From the NCBI RefSeq assembly GCF_009863985.1, contig NZ_WEZT01000013.1:1-34781 (forward strand): DNA of 34,781 nucleotides, in the 5' to 3' direction. The notes beneath the pieces were generated by a model that worked only from the letters and a program-made list of their open reading frames with translations, did no database searches and was not told the origin of the DNA. The translations under genes were made by a program, and so were the position numbers. The first letter of the stretch is position 1, and each line of letters begins with the position of its first letter. Of this stretch, positions 16,463 to 24,560 are shown in pieces. Source of the stretch: Furfurilactobacillus milii (lineage in GTDB: Bacteria; Bacillota; Bacilli; Lactobacillales; Lactobacillaceae).

Positions 16463-16963
16463 ATGGTTTTAGCTGTCATACAAATGGCCGTAATTCTAAC
16501 TTTAGTGGTATCTCAGCTGATAGAACAAAGAAAGCGCAAAAAAAATGAGGAAACTCATGGACTAAAACGGCAAACGACGTATGCATATTACAGGTTGCTA
16601 AAAAGGAAACTTCCAGACAAAACCTCAAGATGGTTACGCTTTATTTTCGTATTTTGTGGTGTTGCCGGCATAGCCTTTATTGCTATCAATTGGCTTTTAA
16701 TGATTACCAATGTTGCTTGGGGTCTGGGCCGTGCAATGCTCACTTTTGGTGACGTGTTTTTCCTGTTTGCTTTCTTGCTCATCTATTGTGGGTATCGTTT
16801 GCACGCGGTGAAATACATTAGACAACACGAAAACAACGCTTCCAAAACTTTTTTCTTCACAGTCAAGCCAGAGCAAATTTTGATCGAGATGATCTTTTAT
16901 ATCCTTTTTTTGCTTCCCCCATTAGTGTTGATTGCACTCCAAGTTGTCGATTTCCTGAATTAA
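16463..16963 (+). CDS. Four-TM membrane protein, array paralogue 4
   Basis: A 166-residue protein with AAGGAG about 10 nt before the ATG. TM1 at residues 3-19, a strongly basic linker (EQRKRKKNEETHGLKRQ), TM2-TM3 at about 58-110, linker (KYIRQHENNASKTFFFTVKPEQ) and TM4 at about 143-163. The second linker aligns with that of paralogue 1 (KYNQEHPKEKAIFVGKP), which ties the two subgroups into one family. The 118-nt gap before it is similar to the gap before 15815 (both carry AACCGT-GAAAA and GGGTT-AAA blocks), so the duplicated unit includes flanking DNA. Confidence 0.68.
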   Translation: MVLAVIQMAVILTLVVSQLIEQRKRKKNEETHGLKRQTTYAYYRLLKRKLPDKTSRWLRFIFVFCGVAGIAFIAINWLLMITNVAWGLGRAMLTFGDVFFLFAFLLIYCGYRLHAVKYIRQHENNASKTFFFTVKPEQILIEMIFYILFLLPPLVLIALQVVDFLN

Positions 16964-17034
16964 ACGAACTTAGGTTTAAAAAGATAAAATGCCCGCAGAA
17001 AAAGAGGGATAAAATCGAATATTTTAATTTTCTC

Positions 17035-17487
17035 GTGATTAATGCTCTAGTGGTGGCACTCTATCTGTTTCTTTGGGTAGCCATCGACCAACATTTGATC
17101 AGTCAGCACAATCGTAAACACAAAGCTCAAAAACAAACTGTGCGAGAATACTACAAGAAAATAAAGACGCTTGCTTCTCGACCAGTGTTTTCAATGTTTA
17201 GTAGACTGGCAAAGGTTTTAAGGATTTTGCTTGTTTTGTCAGTGGCAGTTGGCTTCCTTTTGCTTGACGCGCCGATGTCTGTACTTGTGGTGTGGGGATT
17301 ATCAATTAATCTATTACTAATCGCGTATTTTGTAATCAGTTGGATAAACAGAACAAGGTTACGTAAAGCTGCAAGTACTATAACCACCGAGAGTATCTTT
17401 ATTGAACCAGAAGCGTTGATTACAGCAGAATTCTTGGGAGAGATTGTGATTATCGTCTGTTTTTCGATTCTTATTCTGGCCTATTGA
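17035..17487 (+). CDS. Four-TM membrane protein, array paralogue 5, start uncertain
   Basis: A 150-residue reading from a GTG at 17035 with no convincing ribosome binding site nearby; AGAGGGA lies about 26 nt upstream, too far. TM1 (residues 3-17), basic linker (SQHNRKHKAQKQTVREYYKK), TM2-TM3 (about 60-105), linker (RTRLRKAASTITTESIFIEPE) and TM4 (130-149). It is the last array member, followed by a strong terminator. The poor start may mean that the first residues or the start codon have been lost, so this copy could be decaying. Confidence 0.58.
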   Translation: MINALVVALYLFLWVAIDQHLISQHNRKHKAQKQTVREYYKKIKTLASRPVFSMFSRLAKVLRILLVLSVAVGFLLLDAPMSVLVVWGLSINLLLIAYFVISWINRTRLRKAASTITTESIFIEPEALITAEFLGEIVIIVCFSILILAY

Positions 17488-17535
17488 TACGGTCAAAAAT
17501 TTATTGTTAGTTTGAACGACAGTGAGTTTTCACGA

Positions 17536-17587
17536 AAAAAGAGCACCATGAACATCAGCGAGAGTTGGTGTTCATGGTGCTCTTTTT
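17536..17587. terminator. Bidirectional terminator between the array and the fic gene
   Basis: AAAAAGAGCACCATGAAC (17536-17553) pairs perfectly with 17570-17587 around a loop of about 16 nt, ending in TTTTT on the right and a matching A-run on the left. It serves the rightward array and the leftward fic gene. Confidence 0.85.
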
Positions 17588-17628
17588 ACAAAGAAAAAGG
17601 CCACTTTGTTTTCAAAGTAGTAAGGCAT

Positions 17629-18726
17629 TTAAGCTAACTGATACTTAGTCCCACGGGATCGACCAGACATTTTAACCGAGTGAGCATCAACGAGTTGCCT
17701 CAGTGTACGTTCGATCGTTTTCTGACTGTATTGAGGGACTGCATTCATAATTTGCTGCTTGTTAATGGGGATGAGTGCTTCTTGAAGAGCATTCATCACT
17801 AGTAATTGTGGCGTGAGGCGTTTGGGCTTAGTGGTTGAACGTGAATCGCGTTTAGGTGTGATTTTTTCGAAGTCAGTTGGTAAGGGCGTTAGCCGATCGT
17901 GAAAATCTCGATATGTCTGGAGAACAACACTCAGGAAAAAATTGATAAAGGGACCATAATTATTGCTGTTCTCCGACCAACCAACGGTGCTCTCTTGCAA
18001 GATAGCGTAGTAAGCGTCTTTTTGTTCTTCAATTAATTTTTCCAAACTGATGAATTGGCCGACTGTAAAACCAGCTCGCGATAACGTTAATAGCATCAGT
18101 AGGCGAGACATTCGACCATTACCGTCTCGAAATGGATGAATGGTCACGAAATCAAATGTAAATGCGGCGCAAAGTAATAGGACGGGCAATTTGCTTTGGT
18201 CGACCGTCCCTGAAAATTGTTGACATAATTCATCAACTAAATTTGGGGTCAAATGCGCGGCCGGTGGATTGAAACGGACAGTGGTCTCGCCATTTTCAGT
18301 GGTTTCAAGAACTTGATTATTAATATCTTTGAAATGACCGCCCCATGAATCTTCAGTGAGGCGAAAAAGGTGTTTATGAAGTGTAAGGATATTTGAAGTA
18401 GTGAGATTGATTTCTCGAAAATTGGTGTGAATGAGATTTAAAACATCTCGATAGCCAGAAATCTCAGCTTCAGATCGATTTTGTGGCGTCGTTGTTTGGG
18501 ATACTAGTTTTTTAAGACGTGTTTGACTGGTGTAAATGCCTTCAATTCGATTGGAAGCATCCGTACTTTCAATCTTCGCAACCTTGGTCATTCTTGTCAT
18601 GACAGCCGGATTCTTTAAACGAAGGTTGGCCATTTGACCACGAAGCTCATAAATTTGGTTCATTTTATTGACCATTTCAGGGGTTAAAACGAGGTTATTG
18701 AGTGTGTCGTAATCAAATTTTTTCAT
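17629..18726 (-). CDS. Fic-domain protein (class II, N-terminal inhibitory helix)
   Basis: A 365-residue Fic protein, expected to transfer AMP (or another nucleotide moiety) to a hydroxyl of a target protein. Catalytic motif HPFRDGNGR at residues 197-205 is intact (consensus HPFx[D/E]GNGR). An inhibitory motif (S/T)xxxE(G/N) is present as SNRIEG at 58-63, which places it among Fic enzymes held inactive by their own N-terminal helix; no antitoxin gene is needed and none is adjacent. The C-terminal 70 residues look like a winged helix (QLLVMNALQEALIPINKQQIMNAV, then KTIERTLRQLVDAHSVKMSG), as in many free-standing bacterial Fic proteins that may bind DNA. It is monocistronic, between two terminators. 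Confidence 0.9.
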   Translation of the reverse strand: MKKFDYDTLNNLVLTPEMVNKMNQIYELRGQMANLRLKNPAVMTRMTKVAKIESTDASNRIEGIYTSQTRLKKLVSQTTTPQNRSEAEISGYRDVLNLIHTNFREINLTTSNILTLHKHLFRLTEDSWGGHFKDINNQVLETTENGETTVRFNPPAAHLTPNLVDELCQQFSGTVDQSKLPVLLLCAAFTFDFVTIHPFRDGNGRMSRLLMLLTLSRAGFTVGQFISLEKLIEEQKDAYYAILQESTVGWSENSNNYGPFINFFLSVVLQTYRDFHDRLTPLPTDFEKITPKRDSRSTTKPKRLTPQLLVMNALQEALIPINKQQIMNAVPQYSQKTIERTLRQLVDAHSVKMSGRSRGTKYQLA

Positions 18727-18776
18727 AATCGCCCTTTCTTTATCTATGTCATTTTATGCTAATTGACATCGAAAGT

Positions 18777-18814
18777 ACGAGAAAAGACCACTGATTTTAG
18801 TGGTCTTTTCTCGT
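18777..18814 (-). terminator. Terminator of the ECF transporter operon
   Basis: A perfect 16-bp stem, 18777-18792 with 18799-18814 (ACGAGAAAAGACCACT and its inverse), 6-nt loop, just after the stop of the leftward EcfT gene. Confidence 0.8.
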
Positions 18815-18824
18815 AGCGATTATG

Positions 18825-19481
18825 CTATTTAAGCGGACTGAATAAAATTGCCTGTAACCCAACAATACTAATCACCGTTACGACATAATTCCACCAGGGA
18901 ATCCGAATAACGGTCCGGTGTGTGCGTGGGGCATTCTCGGTAAAACCGTGTGACGTCATGGCTTCAGCGAGATTCTCCGACCAGTTAAGAGCGGCGACGA
19001 TTGACTTGAAAAGCAACTGTGGTGACCAGAAGTGAAGATCGATGCCACGCATTTGTGCGCTGGCACGGATGATTTTAACTTCACTGCGAATCTTTGGCAC
19101 AAAGTTAAAGGCACCAAGCATGCCATAGACAAACGTTGTGGGAATGTGTGCGTTTTGCTCAAGTGAGGCTAGCGTCTTTTCTGTTGTTGTGGAGAAGGTG
19201 AATAATCCGCCAAGAAAAGCATACGCATAAATCCGCGTTGCCATTACCCAGGCAAAATGGACGCTCTGAGCCGTTGAAAAGTAACGGATGGAGAACCAGA
19301 TGCCGACTGCTGGAATTAAGGGAACAAGCAGCAATCGAACATAAGAGAGAAGCGGTGCACGATGCCACAACATGACCAAAACAGAAATAGTGATGATAAC
19401 GACGTTTGCCCAAATGACTGAAGTGAAGGAGATTTCTACACCGACAAAGAATACAAGACATAATAAAATTGTTGGATTCAT
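18825..19481 (-). CDS. ykoC: ECF transporter T component (YkoC-like)
   Basis: A 218-residue EcfT-type membrane protein that couples the ATPases to the S component. Several apolar helices fill the first 130 residues. The coupling-helix region of the EcfT family is visible as IRASAQMRGIDL (ARG-like signature A-(Q)MRG) and a second basic/small-residue motif around LNWSENLAEAMTSHGF. Its start overlaps the stop of the ATPase gene by 4 nt (ATGA), so the two are translationally coupled. With the dual ATPase and YkoE it forms the YkoEDC-type transporter, known for hydroxymethylpyrimidine/thiamine-precursor uptake, and the upstream TPP riboswitch supports that role. Confidence 0.85.
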   Translation of the reverse strand: MNPTILLCLVFFVGVEISFTSVIWANVVIITISVLVMLWHRAPLLSYVRLLLVPLIPAVGIWFSIRYFSTAQSVHFAWVMATRIYAYAFLGGLFTFSTTTEKTLASLEQNAHIPTTFVYGMLGAFNFVPKIRSEVKIIRASAQMRGIDLHFWSPQLLFKSIVAALNWSENLAEAMTSHGFTENAPRTHRTVIRIPWWNYVVTVISIVGLQAILFSPLK

Positions 19482-20899
19482 AGGCGTGCCTCGTAACTAA
19501 GTTGATGGTTGTTCAGATGAAGATGATAGTCTGCATATTGACTGACATCAGTGAGTTGATGTGTAATCATCAACACTGTATGATGCTCTTCCGTTACAGC
19601 ATGACGTAATAGTTTAAGGATGGTGTGAGCGGAAACCAAGTCTAGCCCAGTCAGCGGTTCATCTAACAACAGTGTGGGGACATCCATAATCAACATCAGT
19701 AAGACCTGTAATTTTTTCTTTTGCCCTTCGCTTAATGAGTAAACGACCTGATCATCGCGACCAGATAAATCTAGTGAAGCCAATGTCGCGTTAATACGAT
19801 TTTGCGTCCAAGCTGCGGTTTGCTGATATTTAAGGCTGAGCGCAATTTCTTCCGCTACGGTAATGGTCAGAAACTGACTTGCGGCTTGTTGAAAGACGAG
19901 AGCAACGTGTTGCGCGTATTTTCGGGCGCGCAGTTTGCTGATTTCCTGACCTTGCCATTGGAGAGAACCGGTGTAAGTTTGTAATTTCACCAGTGCATCA
20001 AACAGCGTTGATTTGCCCGTGCCGTTTGCCCCAGTGAGCACAACGAATTTGCCTTGGGGGATGTTCAGGCTGGCATCGTGAATCAGTGGTGTTTGGTGGC
20101 TCACTGTGAAGCTATCTAGCGTGAACTCAGGCGATAGTTCAGCGGCTGGTAGGGCAATGGGCGCAGGCTGATGTTGGCGCTGTTCAAAAGCGGCGAATCT
20201 TGTCTGTGCTTCACCAGCGTCAGCTTGATGGACTTGGTGACGTTCACCGTCAAAAATATACAGTTGATCAATGAGTGGTTCATAATCGGATAAATCGTGG
20301 TCTGCGACAATGATTGTTTTATGGTATTTTTTCACTAATGTGGTCAGTTGCGTTAACAGAAATAAACGTGCATCTGGGTCAATGTTGGCAAACGGCTCGT
20401 CTAATAGGATGACCTCAGCGTTCAGCGCGACAATCACAGCAAGGGAGACCTTTTGTTGCTCTCCACCGGATAATGAGGTGAACTTTCGGTCAGCGAAATC
20501 CGTGACGCCGGCAAACGTCAGTGCGTCATTAACCCGAGCGTCCATTAAGTCGGCGGGAACTTGCAAGTTTTCAAGCGTAAAAATTAACTCATTGCGTGGC
20601 GTTTCCATCGCAAATTGTTGACTTGGATTCTGGAACATCATCGCAACCACTTGAGCGCGTTTGGAAGCTGGCAAATCGACTACTGGCTGATCATTAACTG
20701 TGATAGTTCCGGTCGCTTCGCCCATAAAAGCGGGATATAATCCGACAATCAGTTTGAGCAGCGTGGACTTTCCAGTGCCAGACGGACCCGTCAGCAGGTT
20801 AAAGGTGCCGTCATCAAACGCTAAGTTTTGGTGCTCAATGACCGGCGGTAATGTGGTTTCATAGTGAAATGTAACATCGTTCAAATTAATCTTTGACAT
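19478..20899 (-). CDS. ykoD: ECF transporter dual ATPase (YkoD-like)
   Basis: A 473-residue fusion of two ABC ATPase domains that power the thiamine-precursor ECF transporter. First domain: Walker A GPSGTGKST (38-46), Q-loop MMFQNPSQQ, signature LSGGEQQKV, Walker B VILLDEPF, switch His in VADHD. Second domain from about residue 255: Walker A GANGTGKST, Q-loop LVFQQA, signature LSEGQKKKL, Walker B TLLLDEPLTG, switch MITHQ. Both domains keep their catalytic residues. It follows ykoE by 38 nt and overlaps the T-component gene by 4 nt. Two-in-one ATPases are the rule for YkoD-type systems, unlike the shared EcfA/EcfA' module of group II transporters. Confidence 0.92.
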   Translation of the reverse strand: MSKINLNDVTFHYETTLPPVIEHQNLAFDDGTFNLLTGPSGTGKSTLLKLIVGLYPAFMGEATGTITVNDQPVVDLPASKRAQVVAMMFQNPSQQFAMETPRNELIFTLENLQVPADLMDARVNDALTFAGVTDFADRKFTSLSGGEQQKVSLAVIVALNAEVILLDEPFANIDPDARLFLLTQLTTLVKKYHKTIIVADHDLSDYEPLIDQLYIFDGERHQVHQADAGEAQTRFAAFEQRQHQPAPIALPAAELSPEFTLDSFTVSHQTPLIHDASLNIPQGKFVVLTGANGTGKSTLFDALVKLQTYTGSLQWQGQEISKLRARKYAQHVALVFQQAASQFLTITVAEEIALSLKYQQTAAWTQNRINATLASLDLSGRDDQVVYSLSEGQKKKLQVLLMLIMDVPTLLLDEPLTGLDLVSAHTILKLLRHAVTEEHHTVLMITHQLTDVSQYADYHLHLNNHQLSYEARL

Positions 20900-20937
20900 G
20901 CAGACAAGCTCTTTTTCTTAAGAATTAGCGGTGCTTA

Positions 20938-21522
20938 TTAGGCGTGACGACGGTCTAATAAATGTGACCGGTCAAGCAGCTTTGTGACTGCAGAAACCAG
21001 CAGGGCGCCGAAGACCCACATGGAAATGAAGCGGGTGATAAACAAGGCGACAATCATCCACGGATGATAAGCGGCGTAACCGGAACGAACCAAGTCCCAA
21101 GCAAACGTCACGATCGCGGTCGTCAGGGCAGATAGCGATAAACTTGCCATGTCATAACGGCGGTACAGGGTGAACGTAAATCCAAGTTCCGACCCGAAAC
21201 CTTGAACAAAACCAGAAATCAGTGTACTTGGGCCCCATTGACCCCCGATAATGGCTTCAACGGCTGAGGCGAGAAGCTCGCCAATCGTTGCTGCACCAAC
21301 CTTTTGCAACATGAATGCTGCCAGCGGACCGGCCATCGTCCACAGGCCCAACAGAATGTCGTTTGCAAACGGCGCCATACCAAGTGGCGTTAGAGCTAGT
21401 GTCAGTCCGTTGTACAGAAAGCCTGTGACAAAGAAAATAATCCCCATAAAAATGGATGTAATGGTGATCAAAATGACATCGCGTAAATGCCACCGGTTAG
21501 AATGTGCTGCTTTTTGTTGCAT
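20938..21522 (-). CDS. ykoE: ECF transporter S component for HMP/thiamine (YkoE)
   Basis: A 194-residue substrate-binding membrane protein. The start is set at 21522 (MQQKAAHSNRWHLRDV), where GGAGGG precedes the ATG by 7 nt; a longer frame to 21561 lacks a site. Predicted helices, with YkoE-like features: WHLRDVILITITSIFMGIIF at the start, LGLWTMAGPLAAF and GGQWGPSTLISGFVQG in the middle. First gene of the ykoE-ykoD-ykoC operon, directly behind a TPP riboswitch and terminator, so it is made when thiamine pyrophosphate is scarce. The likely substrate is hydroxymethylpyrimidine or thiamine. Confidence 0.9.
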   Translation of the reverse strand: MQQKAAHSNRWHLRDVILITITSIFMGIIFFVTGFLYNGLTLALTPLGMAPFANDILLGLWTMAGPLAAFMLQKVGAATIGELLASAVEAIIGGQWGPSTLISGFVQGFGSELGFTFTLYRRYDMASLSLSALTTAIVTFAWDLVRSGYAAYHPWMIVALFITRFISMWVFGALLVSAVTKLLDRSHLLDRRHA

Positions 21523-21578
21523 TGTCTTTCCCTCCGTGTTGAGGATGCTGCTTGCCCGCAAAATAACCCGATGATTGC

Positions 21579-21621
21579 AAAAAAAGACCTCTCACAATCG
21601 TCGAGCCTGATGTGAGAGGTC
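21579..21621 (-). terminator. Riboswitch-controlled terminator before ykoE
   Basis: On the minus strand GACCTCTCAC (inverse of 21612-21621) pairs with GTGAGAGGTC (inverse of 21586-21595), followed by seven T (21585-21579). It lies between the TPP aptamer and ykoE and is the expected transcription-attenuation platform. Confidence 0.85.
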
Positions 21622-21667
21622 GTATTTCCGTATTGTAAATAACCCGTTTTTACACGGATTCCGGTTA

Positions 21668-21740
21668 CGTATCTCCCTTCGCCGGTATTAACCGGATCAG
21701 GTTCAATGGGTTTTATCTCAGCCAAATGGCACCCCAGATA
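21668..21740 (-). promoter_or_regulatory. TPP riboswitch aptamer (THI box)
   Basis: The minus strand carries the diagnostic pieces in order: ATCTGGGGTGCC, GGCTGAGAT, then AACCC, CCTGATCCGGTTAATACCGG and CGAAGGGAGAT. These are the conserved P2/J2-3/P3 and P4/P5 parts of the thiamine pyrophosphate aptamer. Binding of TPP is expected to favour the terminator at 21579-21621 and shut off ykoE-ykoD-ykoC. Confidence 0.96.
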
Positions 21741-21866
21741 TAATGTTATTACGCAATTATCTTAGCTGAAACCGGTTCATATTTCAAATGAAACCTTAGT
21801 GAGAAGTTGACCGCTGGCGTTTGAAAACAAGTTTATGTTTAGTCAGCAAACAAACGTAGTGATTAA

Positions 21867-22475
21867 TTAGCGTGAGCGGCGAACGGCTAAAATGGCTCCA
21901 CCGATGATTGGCACAATAATGACGCCGGCAATCATTTCCGCAATTCCATTGACGCCAACCAGTGATAATAAAATCCACGTGAAGGTGCCACTGTGTGGAA
22001 TTCCGGGAAAGTAGATGTGGAACATCACGATGGTAATCCATGAGAAAACAACAACTAATGCCGTGTTGGTAAATGAAGCCATGAAGCCTGACAAAGTTAA
22101 TGCCCAACCACGATGTTGTCGTTTGACCGCCAATTCTTGAAAAATGTACCCAACGACGATTCCAATCATCACTCGTGGCAAAATCGCGGTGACAGGATTA
22201 CGAAATAGAAAGGCACCGAGATTGTAGACTGTCGTCCAAGCCTGAATGAGTGACGCTAGGCCCCAGACGCCACCGATAAGACCGCCCCACCATGGACCCA
22301 TGACAATTGCGGCAATTGCAACGGTAAACTGAATGATTGAAATTTGAATGCCCAGTGCAGTGAGTCCCAAGGGAATGTAACCTAAAAAGGGCACCAAAAC
22401 CTGAACAATGATAATCGCAATAAACAACGCAGCCAACACGAGGTTGCGGGTATTTGTGCTTGAACTTGATTTCAT
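21867..22475 (-). CDS. ECF transporter S component, substrate unknown
   Basis: A 202-residue membrane protein with about six helices, typical of small vitamin-binding S components: TRNLVLAALFIAIIIVQVL at the N-terminus, then an internal stretch GPWWGGLIGGVWGLASLIQ and FLFRNPVTAILPRVMIG. The FxNPxxxxLPR segment is common among S components of the pantothenate/folate-like group, so those vitamins are candidates, but I cannot settle the substrate. No ATPase or T component is adjacent other than the Yko set, so it may use the shared EcfAA'T module encoded elsewhere. It is separated from the TPP riboswitch by about 125 nt and is not under its control. Confidence 0.82.
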   Translation of the reverse strand: MKSSSSTNTRNLVLAALFIAIIIVQVLVPFLGYIPLGLTALGIQISIIQFTVAIAAIVMGPWWGGLIGGVWGLASLIQAWTTVYNLGAFLFRNPVTAILPRVMIGIVVGYIFQELAVKRQHRGWALTLSGFMASFTNTALVVVFSWITIVMFHIYFPGIPHSGTFTWILLSLVGVNGIAEMIAGVIIVPIIGGAILAVRRSR

Positions 22476-22525
22476 ATGGTTAGCCTCTCGGATAAAAGTT
22501 TAGTCCTCAGTCGTTGATGAACAGT

Positions 22526-22843
22526 CTAGTCGAGCAGGACACGAATGCCCATGACGATGTTATAAAACCACAATACTAATGATGCAAGACCAAATGCTCC
22601 AATAAAAAGGAGTGTTAACCAACCCATCCCAGCGTTTGGTCCGATGGTTAGGCCGTAAACAGCCACGAAGAAGAAAATTCCGAAAGCCATCAGTGTTGGC
22701 AATAACTGTGTCCAGAAGGCACGTGCGGCATGTGTTGTTACATCGCGTTGACCAGCGGCTGCAATCCAAACAACTAGTGGAAATAAAACGGGTAGAAATA
22801 GAATGCTTAGGTAACTGAGGGCACTTAAAATTTTATGTGTCAT
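22526..22843 (-). CDS. DUF4870-like small membrane protein
   Basis: A 105-residue protein with three hydrophobic segments (about residues 9-29, 46-66 and 74-97). The opening HKILSALSYLSILFLPVLFPL and the central HAARAFWTQLL match the layout of DUF4870 (Tic20-like) proteins, in which a first helix hairpin is followed by a (H/N)A-(K/R)A motif. Function unknown. It is monocistronic or leads into the S-component gene 50 nt downstream. A leftward structured repeat (22964-23134) lies about 120 nt upstream of its start. Confidence 0.75.
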   Translation of the reverse strand: MTHKILSALSYLSILFLPVLFPLVVWIAAAGQRDVTTHAARAFWTQLLPTLMAFGIFFFVAVYGLTIGPNAGMGWLTLLFIGAFGLASLVLWFYNIVMGIRVLLD

Positions 22844-22963
22844 GATACCGCTCCTGTATTGATAAAATTAATACTTTTATTTTACGCTATCCCGTGTGAT
22901 CACGCCAAAAGTTTTGTTCAGAATTGACCGTCTACGAGATAGTGGAGCACTGGCGACTACGGC

Positions 22964-23134
22964 CGTCAATATTGATATGCTCCGCCGTGGGACCGGTTCA
23001 AGCCTTCTGAAAACCAAAGTCTTTCACCTCGCCACAAAGCCTCGTGGAAACCCGAGTCTCTGCGACCGTCCCAACCTAAATTCGGAAAACCACCGAATTA
23101 ACGTTACCTTCACGGTTCGGTATCAATATTGACG
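22964..23134 (-). repeat. Structured intergenic element, copy 3 (long-P3 type)
   Basis: Leftward copy, close in sequence to 8347-8516 except in the stems. Closing stem 22964-22977 with 23121-23134 is a perfect 14 bp with a sequence different from copy 1. P2: 23073-23085 with 23093-23105, 11 of 13 pairs. P3 is weaker: TCGC/GCGA ends with CTCG/CGAG inside. The core GGGACCGGTTCAAGCC is identical to copy 1. It forms a divergent pair with 23243-23415. Confidence 0.75.
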
Positions 23135-23242
23135 CCTACGTCTAACGTGGTCGAAATTTCTGCATGGACGGCATTTAATTCCCGGCGCCGTTTTTCTTGA
23201 AATTTCTTGTTGGTATTTTAGCGCTTCACTAGCGAAGTGAAG

Positions 23243-23415
23243 CTGATTGAAAACAGAGTTCCGTGTCGACAACACTTAGCGGCATGAACTGGGGCCGCTT
23301 AGTGTTGTGGGACGACTTCTGAGACGAACTGTGGCTCAGAATCGAAGGTGAAAACTGCTGGTTTTGCAGGTTGAACCTGATCCCATGGAACGGCGTTTTC
23401 AATCGGCGTAACGGC
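23243..23415 (+). repeat. Structured intergenic element, copy 4 (short-P3 type)
   Basis: Rightward partner, 108 nt from copy 3. Closing stem 23243-23254 with 23395-23406 (CTGATTGAAAAC with its inverse, one G-T), then GTTCCGTG/CATGGAAC. P2: 23269-23283 with 23294-23308, perfect 15 bp with a sequence different from other copies. P3 TTCTGAG/CTCAGAA. The flank CGTAACGGC follows at 23407-23415. It points into the 3' end of the leftward nucleoside hydrolase gene. The spacer between the pair holds a small hairpin, GCTTCACT/AGTGAAGC. Confidence 0.75.
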
Positions 23416-23457
23416 GGTGAGCTGTTTAAAGCTACAGTTTCATAGGAAGATGTGCGA

Positions 23458-23493
23458 GAAAAAACGACTCCGCCAATTGAGGGGGAGTCGTTT
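23458..23493 (-). terminator. Terminator of the nucleoside hydrolase gene
   Basis: AAACGACTCC (23462-23471) pairs with GGAGTCGTTT (23484-23493). On the minus strand the stem runs into six T, 38 nt after the leftward stop codon at 23532. Confidence 0.8.
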
Positions 23494-23531
23494 CGGATAT
23501 TTAATATCGCACAAGGCAATGTTAGTTAATT

Positions 23532-24503
23532 TTAGTGTTTGGCGAACAAGTTTGTTAACAAGTCCATGAAGTGGGCGAGGTAACGTTCCTTGTCGACATC
23601 CACAGCAACCTTCATGTTGGTTGTTGGGTCGTTCAAACGTGCAGTGTCACCGATTGTACGGCCAACATCGGCAGGGTTAGCTGGGTCATCATGAGTAACT
23701 TTCATGTTCAAATCGATCAACTTAGCATAGCTAGGATCGATGGCAACACCAACGGCCAATGGGTCATGAATGGCACAACCGTTTTTGTCGATGTCCAAGT
23801 TGTAGTAAGCGTCGATGTAGTAGTCGGTAATGTCGGCATACTTTTCACCGGCAACTGTACCTAAGTCACGCCATTGTTGTGTTTCTTTCTTCGTTAACAA
23901 TGTCCGCAGCGTAACATCCAAGCCAACCATTGTGGACTTCAATGGTGAACGGAAGACACGGTCGGCAGCGGCTGGATCTTGGTTAATGTTAGCTTCCGTG
24001 AAGGCCGTAACGTTACCAGGAACTGTCAAAGCACCACCCATAAAGGTCATGTTACCAATTAACTTGGCGATTTCAGGGTCCTTAGTGATGGCTGCATCCA
24101 AGTTGGTTTGTGGGCCAGTTGGAACCAGAATCAAGTTGTCACCATATTTGTGAGCAGCGTCGATGATGAAATCAACTGCTCCTTCGGATTCAACGGCACG
24201 TTTTGCCTTTGGTACCTTAACTTCACCAATTCCGTTGACACCGTGAATCTTTTGACTGATTTCCATCACGTCAAAGTGATCCGTGGTGCTTGAATGTGAT
24301 TCACCCAAGAAGACAGGCACATCAGTGGCACCCAGTAATTCCAATAGATCCAGTGAGTTTTCAGCTGATTTATCAACCAGTACGTTTCCGTATGATGAAA
24401 CGATCCCAATCAGATCAACTTCTGGTGAAGCAACCGCATAAGCAATAGCCAGGGCATCGTCAACACCAGTGTCCAAATCAAGAATCATTTTCTTTGTAGC
24501 CAT
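23532..24503 (-). CDS. Nucleoside hydrolase (IunH/Rih family)
   Basis: A 323-residue cytoplasmic enzyme that splits the N-glycosidic bond of ribonucleosides to base and ribose. The calcium-binding family signature DLDTGVDDA lies at residues 9-17 (consensus DxDxGxDDA). A further family motif is visible as PTGPQTNLDAA, and the C-terminal part keeps the active-site His in the HDPLAVG segment. Which nucleoside is preferred cannot be told from sequence by eye. It is a single gene with GGGGG 7 nt before the ATG, its own promoter with overlapping inverted repeats, and its own terminator. Confidence 0.92.
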   Translation of the reverse strand: MATKKMILDLDTGVDDALAIAYAVASPEVDLIGIVSSYGNVLVDKSAENSLDLLELLGATDVPVFLGESHSSTTDHFDVMEISQKIHGVNGIGEVKVPKAKRAVESEGAVDFIIDAAHKYGDNLILVPTGPQTNLDAAITKDPEIAKLIGNMTFMGGALTVPGNVTAFTEANINQDPAAADRVFRSPLKSTMVGLDVTLRTLLTKKETQQWRDLGTVAGEKYADITDYYIDAYYNLDIDKNGCAIHDPLAVGVAIDPSYAKLIDLNMKVTHDDPANPADVGRTIGDTARLNDPTTNMKVAVDVDKERYLAHFMDLLTNLFAKH

Positions 24504-24531
24504 CTTGTAACCCCCGAAAAATAAGATTTAA

Positions 24532-24556
24532 CACTGTGAAAGTGTCTATTTACACT
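24532..24556. promoter_or_regulatory. Overlapping inverted repeats, candidate operator
   Basis: ACACT-GTGAA-AGTGT followed without a gap by AGTGT-CTATTT-ACACT (sharing the AGTGT), located between the promoter and start of the nucleoside hydrolase gene. Two half-site pairs sharing one half suggest a repressor site; the regulator is unknown. Confidence 0.45.
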
Positions 24557-24560
24557 CTCA

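Noticed and set aside
17629-18726. Fic as a FicT/FicA toxin-antitoxin pair
   Set aside because: The inhibitory SxxxEG motif is inside the same protein and no small antitoxin gene adjoins it.
23229-23519. 96-codon leftward open frame before the nucleoside hydrolase 3' end
   Set aside because: It is entirely made of a structured repeat copy and a terminator read antisense.
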